DNA of 64,000 bases from Rhizaria sp. SCN 62-66 (taxonomy: Eukaryota > Rhizaria, unplaced): positions 62,001-126,000 of the forward strand of contig MEDY01000660.1 of assembly GCA_001724265.1 (NCBI GenBank), in the 5' to 3' direction. Positions 35,116 through 46,428 of this stretch are shown here, piece after piece. Below the pieces are notes generated by a model that was given only the letters and a program-made list of their open reading frames with translations, ran no database searches and was not told where the DNA came from. Position 1 is the stretch's first letter. The number at the start of each line of letters is the position of its first letter. Both the position numbers and the translations under genes were made by a program.

Positions 35116-37549
35116 ATGCCCCAGACGAAGCGTCCGGCGTCTCCGTCGCCCGCTGCGTCCTCTGCGCTGCACGACGACCTGCTGTCGTGCACCGTGGACG
35201 CGGAGAACCCCCTGCACGTGGAGGTCGCGTCCGAGGGTCACTTCATCGGCGTCCAACCACGCGGTAACCTCCTCCTCTCCGACTCCGGTCGCAACGACCG
35301 CAACACGGGCCTGGGCGCGCTGGCCGCGCTGTCGGACCAGACACTTCTCGAGACTCTGTTGCCGTTTCTCTGCGGCCGCTCGCTCGCGTGCTTGGCTGGC
35401 ACCAACAAGGCCTTCTACGGCTTCATCTACGCCGCCGACACGGAGCTGTGGCGCCCGCTGGTCATGGACATGTGCGGCGGGTACTTTGCCTTCCAGTGGT
35501 GGTGGCGCGTGACGTTCGCGGAGGAGTACAAATGGCGTCGCGCATGGCAGGACAAGCAGGACGGCACCGAGCCTGGGTCAGGTACGTTGTATATACGCAC
35601 ACATGACGATTGCTCTCGTTTCAACGTAATTTCACTGTGCATTGCACTTTTTTTGTTTCTATTTTGCATAATGATGATCTCAGTCACACACTCTCATTTT
35701 TTATTCTGTCTTTTATAACGTTTTTTTGTGCACCTTAAACTGCTGTATCGACCTTGTAACAGGCCGCCCGCGTCTGCCTCTGCGTCCCGCGGCCCGCCAC
35801 GCGCCGTCGCGCAACCCCGCGACGAGCGCGCAGTCCATGTCCGCCATTGACAGCCATGGCGTGAGCTCTACGGCTAACACTAGCGACAGCTGCAATGCCG
35901 CCAGTGCTGTCGCCATGGTGTCTGCGGCCGCCCCCGCCGCTCCTGCGTCGACGCTGTCTGACGTGTACTACCCGCCCCCGCCGGCGGACTGGCCGTTCGC
36001 GGCCCTCGCGGCGCTGTACCCGACGCGCCCGGCGCCGCCCGTGGTGCTGACCGACTTCTACTCGGACACGTTGTTCCAGCCCTGGTACTGCGCCAGCGCC
36101 ATCATGGCCAACCGCGAGATGTGGGAACACTCTGAGCACAACGCAGAGCGCGTCGACGCGCGCACGCTCACCGTGGAGGAGTTTCGGGAACGCTACGAGC
36201 GGACTAGCAAGCCCGTGGTGATCGAGAACGCTGTCCAGCAGTGGCCGCTTTGGAAGGAAAACAGGTACGACTCGATAATAGTCGCAAATTCAGTAACTCA
36301 GTTCAACTGTTTAATTTCTCTCACATATTCCTAAATTACTGATGTTACTGTGCGCTTATCTGATATAAAACCTAATTTTTGCATATTTTTATCTTGTCCT
36401 CGCATTTGCTCGTCGTCTCGCTACAGGTGGGCCATGGACGCGTTACTCGCAAACTCCACCCTGGAGCCCATGGCGTTCGCGTGTGGCCTCGTGGACATCC
36501 CGCTTAAGGCCTACAACCTCTACGCCTCACGCGTGCTCCACGACGAGTCCCCGCTCTATCTCTTCGACCGCCGCTTCGGCGAGCGCGCGCCCTCGCTGCT
36601 CGACGACTACACTGTGCCCAAGTACTTTGCCGAGGACTTCTACCAGCTCCCACAGAAGCAGCAGGAACAGGCGCAGGAACAGGCGCAGGAGCAGAAAGCG
36701 CAGACTGGTGACGCCACTTCTGCTGCGCCGTACGTGCGGCCATCGTACCGCTGGTGGCTGGTTGGGCCGGCACGTTCGGGCTCGTCGTTCCACAAGGACC
36801 CGCTGTACACCAACGCCTGGAACGGGCTCGCGTACGGCAAGAAGAAGTGGATTTTGTACCCGCCGCACTTGATTCCGCCCGGAATCAAGGCCTCGAGCGA
36901 CCACTTGCAGGTTGCAGCGCCCATCTCGGTTGCCGAGTGGTATCTCAACTTCTACCACGAGACGCGCGTGAGCGCCAAGAGCTGGAAGAACAAACCGGAC
37001 TCAATCAACTGCGACGCGAGCGTTAATGGTGGCAGCGATGCGGCGAGCGACGTGGTTAAGTACGACCACATCCGCGACTTCCCGCGCCGGTGCGGCAGCA
37101 GCAGCGAGTACCGCCCCGTGGAGATCGTGCAGCGCGCGGGGGACCTCGTTTTTATTCCGTCGCAGTGGTGGCACACGGCGCTCAACTTCGAGTTCTCCGT
37201 CGCAGTCACGCAAAACTACCTCCACGAGTCCAACTACTTGGACGGCGTCAAGTTCCTCGGAAAGATCCAGCAGCCCGCGCTGCGCGACGCCGTGGCGGCC
37301 GCCGTCGAGGCCACGCACCCGGGGCTTGCCGCGCGCCTCGACGCCGAGCGCGCGGCCCAGCGCACTAAGGCCGCTGAGGCCGAGCTGAAGCGGGCCGGCG
37401 CGCGCACAGTGAGTACCCACGTGTCCGCGGAGATGCTGCAGGCGTTCAAGCGCAGCAAGCCCAGTGGGGCGATTGCGGGCGCTGGTGAGGGCGCGGCTGC
37501 GGCGACGCCGGCAAAGTTCTCGTTTGGCTTTGCAGCGCCGCCGCAGTGA
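35116..37549 (+). CDS. F-box and JmjC-domain oxygenase, JMJD6-like
   Basis: Three exons: 35116..35581, 35763..36264 and 36427..37549 (stop TGA), with donors GTACGT and GTACGA; 696 residues. An F-box-like helical domain lies at about residues 64-122. The JmjC domain has Fe(II) ligands H445 and D447 (FHKDP) and H572 (WWHTALN), with surrounding GPARSGSSFH and WNGLAYGKKKW very like JMJD6 and the plant and fungal F-box/JmjC proteins. All three metal ligands are present, so it should be an active Fe(II)/2-oxoglutarate hydroxylase or demethylase. The F-box suggests recruitment to an SCF ubiquitin ligase; that is inference from domain content. A Gln/Ala/Glu-rich loop is inserted before the catalytic core (about 36655..36720). 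Confidence 0.9.
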
Positions 37550-38373
37550 ATAAATCGTGTTGAATGTGGAAAACGACTGTGTACAGCTTTATGCAGTCAC
37601 GGAATGAACACATTCGCGAGTAAAGCGCTGCTCTTTGTTAATTATTGTGGAATGCAACGATTATATTATTAAACTCTTTGTCAGAGAGAACTATGCTCAT
37701 ATCAGGGCCAACTGTGCGTGCGTAATGGACGATGCCTGGATTGAATACAAACTAATCGCCTTCGCTGACGAACTCAGCAAAATTGTTGAGAGACAAACAT
37801 TTGATGTATTCTCATTGTTATTGAACTAATTGTAATTCGTGTAACGCTGAAACAACAGATTTTACAACGATTTGATTATAATATAAGCTGAATATATGAA
37901 GCTAACCGATGACTTTCTTTGTCTCTGTGTGTTCCCAGTGTGCGCGTCGCGTGTTTCGTGGTATTGATACTGGTGCGTTGCAGTGTTGGATCTATTGCTT
38001 AATTGCATGCTTCGTTGTCGTGCCACTCTAGCGCAAGGTGGGCGAAAGCAGGACAAAATAGCAAACAAGCGAACAAGCGAATCAAAACTAACAAACGCGG
38101 AAACCTAAAAAGACTGAGACAGACGAGACAAGACGATAACAAGTTCAAATACAAGCAACGAGTGTGTGAAAGCAAGCAGAAACAGAAGTAGACAACTAAA
38201 GCATATGCTGCCGCAGTATGCAGCTGTATCAACAAGATCTAATCGACTTCTTCACAAACGGAGTGGCGTCAAAGAGAAAGCTAGTGACGGAAGGATGAAA
38301 CAAAAAACTAAAACAAAAAACTATGAACACAAAACACGCGCATACAACGCACAATCAAAGACAAAACGCACAC

Positions 38374-38424
<51 letters not shown>

Positions 38425-38954
38425 ACGCGAGCGCTACCCCCAACTCTAACTCAAACACAAAAAGGGACAAGCACTCGCACGAGCCTTGCATTAGAGCATG
38501 TGTCACACTCTTGAGTCTGAGCACGAGCGTACACATCGTCACACGCAGAACCATGAGATACTGCGCACAAATCGCGAAGTACTGCATCAAATCATACGTA
38601 ACGATGTGTTAATACTTATGATAACAACACTCTCGTAATTCTTATATGGCTAGGAGCAGGCCGCTGACGTTCGCAACTATAATAAGTAACTTGAACCGGT
38701 GCAACCACAGAAACACAAACAGAAATACAAACAGGAACACAGAACAGTCACACAAGACGGCACAAACAGGAATAGAACAAACTGAAGATGATATCCGACA
38801 TCGGAGTAACCGGCAATAACATGGCTCGGACGTAGCTCCCATAGGCTTGGACGTAGCTCCCATAGTTCCCTCGGTTCACATTGCTACTTCGTTCAGATCC
38901 TTTTATCACTCCTGAGTCAGACACCATAGTTGTCCCGAATCACGTAGCATCCTC
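37550..38954. other. Convergent intergenic region (1.4 kb), strand-asymmetric and A-rich
   Basis: Between the JmjC TGA and the receptor TGA. From about 38040 to 38500 the plus strand is strongly A-rich and contains a long A homopolymer. The short open frames at 37635..37829 and 38003..38612 look non-coding. No RNA gene or mobile element could be supported. Confidence 0.55.
38376..38423 (+). repeat. A48 homopolymer
   Basis: 48 consecutive A residues, flanked on both sides by CACGC. It could be a simple slippage tract or the tail of a retroposed transcript; no recognisable element precedes it. Confidence 0.95.
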
Positions 38955-41900
38955 TCAGAGATTGGTGTTGTCCCTGCGCATGCCGATCGTCTGGCCGGCC
39001 GGCTTGGACAGCAGACGCCGCTGGTTGTTGGTTGACCCGCGGCCCACGCCGTTCTGCGCGTACGGATTCACCACGGCGCCAGCGCCCCCCGCGCCGCCCG
39101 CTCCTTCTCCAGCGCCAGCGCCGGCGCCGCCCGAGGCCGCAGCGGCGGCCTGCACGGCAGCGCGGCGCTCGGCCTCGATCTCCTGCTGGCGCGCGTGCTC
39201 GGCGCGCGCGGCCGCCGAGGCGCGCTTGTCCTGGTCGTACTTGCTCACCATGGCCTCGTAGCCCATGGGCTGGGACTTGTAGATGCTGTCATTGTTGCTG
39301 TTGCTGCCATTGGCATTGTTGTTGGTGTTCATGTTGCTGTGGGACATGTCGCGTTCGCCGCTGGCGTTGCCGTAGGTGCTGCTGCTGTTGTACAGCGAGT
39401 TGCCGAGCTGGTCCGTGCTCTGGTGCATGGCGGCCATCTCGACGTCACCCGCCGTGCCACCGCCGCCGCCGTACATGCCCGCAGCGGCCGCGTCGTCGCC
39501 GCCGGAGCCGACGTAGGAGCCCTGCGAGGCCGCGTTCATCTGGCTGCCGGGCTGCGAGCCGTAGCGCGCGTTGGAGCGGCCGAACATGCCGCCCGCGCCG
39601 CTGGAGCTGCCCTGCAGCCCGCCCTGGCCGCCCGCGGTGGCCGCGGCAGGGTTAGCCGCGGAGGCGGCGGGCGCGGCGCCGCGGGGGCCGCCCGCGGTGG
39701 GCAGCGGCGGGCGTGGCGGCACGGGGAGCGAGTTGGAGGTGAGTTCCTGCTCCAGCTTGCGGATGTGGCCGAGGAAAGCCATGATCTCGGCAGGGGCGAG
39801 CGAGTTGACGGAGGTGCCGCCGGTGACGGTGACCTCTGAGGGCATGTCGCTGGCCTGCTTGAGGCGGAAGAAGCGCGGGATATAGACCACGAGCACGGTA
39901 AAGATGACGACGTAGATCACGGCGACGGCCTGGACAATCTTGACGCCCGTCGGGATGCGCTCATTGAGGCTGAAGATGATGGCGAGCGCGATGATGGCGA
40001 CGAACGTGCAGTTATAGACGGCGAGGCCGATGTACGAGGACTCGTTGAAGTTGGACTCGACGCCACGGGTGCGGACGACGAGGTAGATGCCCCAGACCAG
40101 GAGCGCGGCGTTGAAGACGATGAGCACGATCAGGAACGTGGTGTCGTCGGACTGGCACTTGAGCTGGGCCTCGAACACGTCAGTCAGCATCAGCGCGCGG
40201 CGGTACTGGGGGTCCATAGCCTAGACAAAGTGTTGTAAGCGGAATATATGACACAGTGAATGAAAACTTAGAAAATGGATTCAAAGAAAAATACTCGTAA
40301 ATTGGTAAGTGTGCATACGTACTTGGAAGACGATCATGATAGCGAGGTTGACCAGCGCGATGAGGCCGAGCCTCTTCAGCAGGTTGAAGTCGGAGAAGGC
40401 GCCCTTGGACAGCGCGTGGAGCGTCTGTGAGTTAAAGATGGCGTGGATGCGGTACGTGCGGATAAAGAGCGAGCCGAACATGAGGACGTAGCCGAAGACC
40501 ATGAGCCACATCGGCGCCATGCACGGCACGGCGTCTTCGGGGATGACCGTGAGCAAGGCGGCCAGCGAGCAGCACACGCCGCCGAGACAGATGAGGTAGC
40601 CAAAGTTGGGCGACGTCGCGCGCACGGCACGCTCATTGCGCTTGATAAAGATCATGATGCCGATGGTGATGCACACAAGCAGCGCGATAGCCGACAGCAC
40701 GTAGATGGCGATGCGGCCGCCCTCGGACAGCTCCCAGATCTGGAGCGCCTCGCCGCAGCCGGCGCCGCGGAGCACCTCGAGCCCCTTGAATGGGCCCTCG
40801 GTCGGCACGGCGCACGTGCACAGGCGCAGGAAGCAGGTGCCGAGGCCGGAGCACGAGTTGCACTGCGTGATGTTGGGACTGAGGTGGAACAAGTCGGCGA
40901 AGTTGGTGGGCGGCGAGAGGCAGATGTCGAGGTGGGTGTTGCACAGCGCGGCCTCTGACGCAGTCAGGTTCGACAGCACAACGCGGCAAGACTGCGCAGC
41001 CATCGTCTCAAGCGGGACCTCGTTTTGGAGGCAGCTGGCCATCTCCTCCTCGGACGCACCTGCCAACGGCGAGTTCTGTCGGATGTGGTCGATGAGCAGG
41101 TCCGTGTCGACCGAGGTCGCGACGTTGCTCAGCGCGGCTTCGAACATGGTGTAGCCGTTGCCGCCCTGGTACAGGAACTGGTTAGTGGCGACAGTGTAGA
41201 TAGCCGTGCTGTCGAGCGGGCCCACCACACCCGTGGTGGGGTGCGCGATGCGCGTGTCGACGAGCTGCTGGCCGATGTCCAGGTTCGTGTTGCGCGAGCG
41301 CGCGTAGACGATGTTGGTCTGGCCGAAGCCACCGTCGTTGGGCAGCCCGATAGACGTCTGCAGGACCGCAATGAGCTGCTCGCCGGTCATGCGCAGCACG
41401 AAGACGGTGTTGCGGAACGAAAGAACGGACATGACGTTGGCCATGGTGATCTCGCCGGCGGGCAGCGGCGCGCGGAGCGAGCCGGAGTTGATAAAAGCGA
41501 CGTTGCAGAGCGTGTTGTACAGCGACAGGCACGCGCGGCGGTACGCGTCGACGACGACGCGGCCCAGCGCGCAGTCGAAGTTTCGGCAGCCAATAGTTGT
41601 CAAAGACGGGTAGTCTGGCAAGGACGCGTTGCCGCGGGCGTCAGAGTGCTCCAGCAGCGCGCTGCCGATGACGGACTTGTACTGTTCCTCGATGACGCTC
41701 GTCGCGTTCAGCATCATATTCCAGGTCGCGGAGACAGAGGACATGTCGTCCGACGCGGACAGCGTGGTGATGATGTTTTGCGACGGGTTCGAGGCGTTGA
41801 TGGCGATCGACGCCGTTTTGGCCACAGTGTCCCAGTCGAGTCTAAATGAGCCGATGGTCTCGCCGTTGCTGTCGATCGTTGCCATGTACACCGTCTTGTC

Positions 41901-42740
41901 ATACAGAGAAGTGACTCTCGTGACACCAAAGGCTTCACCGTCGCCGTGGAAAAATAGGTTGATGCCGTCGACCTCCTGGGCAATGCGCCTCGCGTCACTA
42001 GGCGGCAAATCGGACACGACTACGACAACGTCTGCGTTGGGGTGCGCAGCGCGGGCGCGGAAGACGTTAATACGGATGCGGAAATCGTCCGACAAACCTG
42101 TTTCAACCGTGGGTGCAATACCCTTGGTGGAGGGGAACGTGAAGGCGTTGGCAGGGACAAGGCCGACAAAAACAACCTCGACGCCTGCAATCGTGCGCAC
42201 CACCCACGGCGTGACGAGCCCGTCGGGGTAAGCCGCGCTGAGGGGGACGCGCCGCTCGGACAGCTTGATATCATTCTGGTAGTCGATGTTGGATGACAGA
42301 ATATCCGTGGTGCTGTTGATCAAAGTGAGGAATGCCGCGAGGTCGCTTGTGCCGGCAAACATGTCGGCGTAGCCAAGAGAGATGATGTCGTAACGGGCGT
42401 TGTTGATGCACTTGGCCATGGTGGCGTAGGACTGGAGCGACCCCCACCACGAGGAGCCTGTATCCAGCACCACCGAGTTGGCGGTCGAGTGCGTCTCACG
42501 GAACTCCTCGATGAACATCTGGCGCTGCGCGCAACCACCGTGGCAGAGGTTACTGGATGCGGGACTGATGGAGGCGTCCGCGATAGAGCAAGCGGCGCCC
42601 GACGCGCGGGGCATGACGCCACCGCGGATGGAGCCGGTGTAGGCGAACCAGAGCTGTTTGATATCGGCGACGGCGACGGAACTGAGCTGCGACAACGCGA
42701 GAAGCGCCATCAGCAGCACTGAAAGCCGCACAAAACCCAT
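38955..42740 (-). CDS. Class C 7TM receptor with catalytically degenerate 5'-nucleotidase-like ectodomain
   Basis: Two exons, 40323..42740 and 38955..40220 (stop TGA), with a 102-nt intron (donor GTACGT) inside TM4; 1227 residues. The chosen start gives a clear signal peptide (residues 1-26, VLLMALLALS core). Residues about 28-610 align by eye with UshA-type 5'-nucleotidases. The C-terminal half is well kept: NSGSLRAPLPAGEIT, LSFRNTVFVLRMTGEQL and NQFLYQGGNGYTMF. The metal-binding motifs of the N-terminal half are not: the usual ND.H, GD, GNHE and GGHSH are replaced by GS.R, GS, GYAD and FHGDGE. A Cys-rich linker precedes a class C 7TM domain (about 675-925) with the hallmark FNESSYIG before TM6. 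The tail of about 300 residues has a short helix and Gly/Ser/Asn-rich sequence. I infer a nucleotide- or nucleoside-sensing G-protein-coupled receptor built on a dead enzyme; the ligand is unproven. Confidence 0.87.
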
Positions 42741-43558
42741 CGTTGCAAAAGGGATTGATACGGTGCGGCACCGAAAAGAAAGTTCTGTTCGCGTGACGAG
42801 TGGTGCCGAGGCGCGAGTGCGAGCCCGAGTGCGGTAAGAGGAAGAAGAAAGGGGCTGCGTACACGCGCGCGAATGACGTAAAAAAGGATAAAAATTCGGA
42901 AGAAGTGAGAATATAATGAGAGAGGCAATACCAAAAAGCAACATAAAGTAAGCGCAAAGCTAGAGACGCGTCCTGGGCGCCGCATGAAGCCATGAGGTGC
43001 GCCCATGCTAACGACGCCCCAAACCGCGAAATTTTGCCGGCGCATACCACAGCTTAGACCCTCATGGTGCTAACATAAAAGAAGAACAAGATGATTGATG
43101 CAGCGCTGTATCCGGGCAGCAAATAAATATCAACTTGACGACAAAGAGGGCCTCCAAACACGCTGTAAAGCACGCTACATACTCCGTTCAAACTCCGACA
43201 GCTAGTCTCCTTTGAGTCTGAGCGGCGGGCTCGAGAGAGCGCGAGACAAAGAATTGGGGACACATAAGAGGCGTTTCAGGAGGCTATTTCACATGATATG
43301 CAAGTGCAAGAGAATAGAGAACATATATGGTTATGTATAAAATGTCTGGTGTATGCGTGCGTGTCTAAAAAACACATCAACATCAACTTTTACAACAGCA
43401 AGCAAGCAGCGACTCTTACCAGCCTGTCACTGAGCCACCCGCCGAGGGGATTTGACACCACTGCAGCGTTTACCGGTTAAGGTAGTGACGACTGTGACTT
43501 GATAGGCGAGAGCTGAGAGGGCTCCTGCCATACTGGGGTTCCGGTTGGGCTGATTTGC
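42741..43558. promoter_or_regulatory. Tandem spacer (818 bp): receptor promoter side and eS12 3' side
   Basis: Contains the receptor 5' UTR and promoter and the eS12 3' UTR. The upstream open frame reaching 42944 in the receptor frame has extra ATGs, but they would bury the signal peptide, so I exclude them. No motif is recognised. Confidence 0.4.
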
Positions 43559-44262
43559 TTACTCGACGGTGGTGGAGCCAGAGGCGATGTGCTTCTCGAT
43601 GACAGCACGGGCCTCGGAGTCAACGCCCCACTCGCGGATGACGGCGCAGGAGCAGCCGATGAGCTTGGCGGGGGTGCCGTCGGGCTTCAGGCGGGCAAGG
43701 CCGCACCACTCGCCGAGGACCTTGCCGTCAGCGACAGTGATGCAGGGGATCTTGTGCTCCTTGCAGAGGGCGGTGATGAGGGCCTTGTAGGCGTTCTCAT
43801 TGCACGCGGTGGAGAGGATGGCGACGTGAGCAGTGCCGCGGTCAAGAGCCTTGACGGACTCCTGGAGACCACGGGCAAGACCCTCGTTGAAAAGGGAGTT
43901 GCGGATGACCTGCTTAAGGGCCTCCTTGGGGGTCATGGCAACGACGGGGGCGACCTCGACGGCGACGGTGGTGGACTCGCTAAGCCAGAGTAAAGACGGG
44001 GGGAAAAGCGGCACAAACGAGCAAAGAGACACAAGTGAGCAATGTGGACGGGAAGAACAAGCAGTAAAAAGCCATGACAAGAGCGAGAATGATTCAAAAT
44101 ACGCGAAAGAGAAGCTACGCAAAAGCAAATATGAATGGCAATCGGGACAGAGCTCGGGGCGGTAGCGAAATAGGACAGGTCATTGCAGCGCGACACAACG
44201 GGCAAAAGGTATGAAGGAGATGAAAGAAAAATAGAATGGTAGTTGACGTACACCTCAGACAT
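43559..44262 (-). CDS. RPS12: 40S ribosomal protein eS12
   Basis: Two exons: 44252..44262 (11 nt, MSE plus two bases) and 43559..43979 (stop TAA), with a 272-nt intron (donor GTACGT); 143 residues, close to the usual 130-145. Core motifs GLARGLQESVKALDRG, ACNENAYK, LGEWCGLARL and GCSCAVIREWG match eS12, a small-subunit protein of the 40S beak with an L7Ae-like fold. The very short first exon, ending just after the start, is common for ribosomal protein genes. It is divergent from Sec61 alpha, so two highly expressed genes share the intergenic DNA. Confidence 0.93.
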
Positions 44263-44744
44263 ATTTGATAGTGACTTCCTCGCGGTTTAAACGCTCAGTT
44301 ACTGCAACTTTCTCCGGCTCACGATGCGCCCCTCGAGACGGCCGCCAGGCTCGGTTGGCAGACTGGGACCAGTCCGCAGACCGGCGACAGACTGTCCCGA
44401 AAGTCAAGCCGCCGCTCTAATTAAAGGGCGACCGCAAATTTGTCCGGGTCCTAATTTAGGACAGACAGAGCGGCCCCCTATCCCTCGGTCGAATCTGAGT
44501 CATCATGCGGCGACGCACCCATTTCGTGTTGATCGCATTAGGGATTGCGCTACAGCTGATTCTAGAGTACGTCTTATATCCAGACATTGCATAGTCGATA
44601 TGCTATACTATTTTTCTTTGCTGCACTCGCTCGGGGAGGCAGTGATATCCTCTGATTTAAGGGGAGAAACGCCCAGCCTCACCCATGCGAATCGATCCAA
44701 AGTGGGCCTCCTTTGTGTGTGCTCTCCCCATTGAGTGCTTTGTG
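44263..44744. promoter_or_regulatory. Shared divergent promoter region, eS12 / Sec61 alpha
   Basis: 482 bp. Unlike other intergenic regions it has a GC-rich core (about 44315..44520) with short perfect inverted repeats, for example gactgg-ga-ccagtc near 44363 and gtccta-att-taggac near 44448. A 136-codon open frame (44324..44734) crosses it but has no family resemblance. Probably regulatory. Confidence 0.4.
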
Positions 44745-46428
44745 ATGCAACGTTATGCCAATGGTTCGTCTTGTAGTACACTACCTATCACTTGTGCTCA
44801 CGCCCGCATTCTCTTGTGCTTCCGCTTTGTGTGCCACAGTGCGTGTTCTTCACCTGATCAAGCCGGTGGTGGGCATCCTCCCCGAGGTTGAGTCCCCCAC
44901 CCACCGCCCCACCTTCAAGGAGCAGGCGTTCTGGACTATCTTCACTCTCTTCATCTTCCTCGTCTGCTGCCAGATCCCCCTCTACGGCATCAAGAACACC
45001 AACTCTTCCGACCCTTTCTACTGGATTCGTATCATTCTCGCTTCGAACCGCGGCACCCTGATGGAGCTCGGTATCTCGCCTGTCGTCACTTCCGGCCTCG
45101 TCATGCAACTCCTTGCAGGCTCAAAGATCATCCACGTTGATCAGAGCGTCAAGGAAGACCGCATGCTGTTCCAATCGGCGCAGAAGCTTCTCGGTATTGT
45201 CATCACTGTCGGTCAGGCTGTCGCCTACGTGCTCTCTGGCATGTACGGTGATGTCCGCGAGATCGGTGCCACCAACTCCATCCTCATCATCGTTCAGCTC
45301 TTCTTTGCCGGTATCGTCGTCATCATCCTCGACGAGCTGATGCAGAAGGGCTACGGTCTTGGCTCCGGTATCTCCCTCTTCATCGCCACCAACATCTGCG
45401 AGACGATTGTCTGGAAGGCCTTCTCTCCTGTCACAGTCAACTCTGGCCGTGGCACTGAGTTCGAGGGCGCTGTTATCGCCTTCTTCCACCTCCTCCTGAC
45501 TCGTCCCAACAAGTTCCGTGCGCTCTATGAGGCTTTCTTCCGCTCTAATCTCCCTAACCTCTCGGCCCTCATTGCCACCGTCCTCATCTTCCTCGTGGCC
45601 ATCTACTTCCAGGTACGAACTCAAAGGACCCCATACTCGTTCCTGTTCAAAAATATCACTTTTTATTGTCATACTGTTTACTTTCATGCGTTTATTCATT
45701 TTGGTTTCATACTATCATCTCACAACATCAATTTTTTTGCTTTCTCGTAACTCGTGACCTGAAACGCACTATGTTCTCCATTTCGTTGTTCGATTCCCTA
45801 GGGCTTCCGCGTTGACCTCCCTATCCAGATGGCCAACATGCGTGGCCAGACCTCGACGTTCCCCATCAAGCTGTTCTACACCTCGAACATCCCCATCATC
45901 CTCCAGACTGCCCTCGTGTCCAACCTCTACTTCTTCTCCCAGCTCCTCTACAAGCGCTACTCCAACAACCTCCTCGTCCAGCTTCTCGGCGTGTGGGAGG
46001 ACGTCGAGGGCGGCGTCACCATCCCCAAGGGCGGCCTCGCGTACTACGTCTCGCCCCCCACCTCGCTCATCAACGTGCTCTACGATCCCATCCACGCCGT
46101 CATCTACATCGTCTTCATCCTCGGCTCCTGCGCGCTCTTCGCCAAGACCTGGATCGAGGTCTCCGGCTCCTCCCCGCGCGACGTCGCCAAGCAGCTCCGC
46201 GACCAGGACAAGACCATCCGCGGCTTCCGTCCCTCCGCCACGTACAAGATCCTCGAGCACTACATCCCCACGGCGGCCGCTTTCGGTGGCATGTGCGTTG
46301 GCGCGCTCACCATCATCGCCGACTTCATGGGCGCCATCGGCTCCGGCACCGGTATCCTGCTCGCTGTCACCATCATCTACCAGTACATCGAGATCTTCGT
46401 CAAGCAGCAGCAGGAGACCGCGTTCTAA
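44745..46428 (+). CDS. SEC61A: Sec61 subunit alpha, protein-conducting channel of the ER
   Basis: Proposed exons 44745..44763, 44840..45612 and 45802..46428 (stop TAA); 472 residues, the usual size. Exons 2 and 3 are unmistakable: [16 protein letters not shown] at the N-terminus, [69 protein letters not shown] and [10 protein letters not shown]. Sec61 alpha forms the ten-helix translocon pore with beta and gamma subunits. The second intron donor is GTACGA. Exon 1 (MQRYAN plus one base) is inferred: it gives the right phase, a GTTCGT donor and a 76-nt intron, and makes MQRYANVRVLHL, close to plant and yeast N-termini. It is the least certain part. The 3' UTR contains a stem-loop cluster. Confidence 0.93.

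Noticed and set aside
38165-38612. 148-codon frame across the A48 tract
   Set aside because: Poly-Lys from the homopolymer; AT-rich flanks; no coding signature.
42741-42944. Upstream in-frame ATG of the receptor
   Set aside because: It would place 68 residues before the obvious signal peptide.
44324-44734. 136-codon open frame between eS12 and Sec61
   Set aside because: No family resemblance; it ends in AT-rich sequence and lies in a probable promoter.
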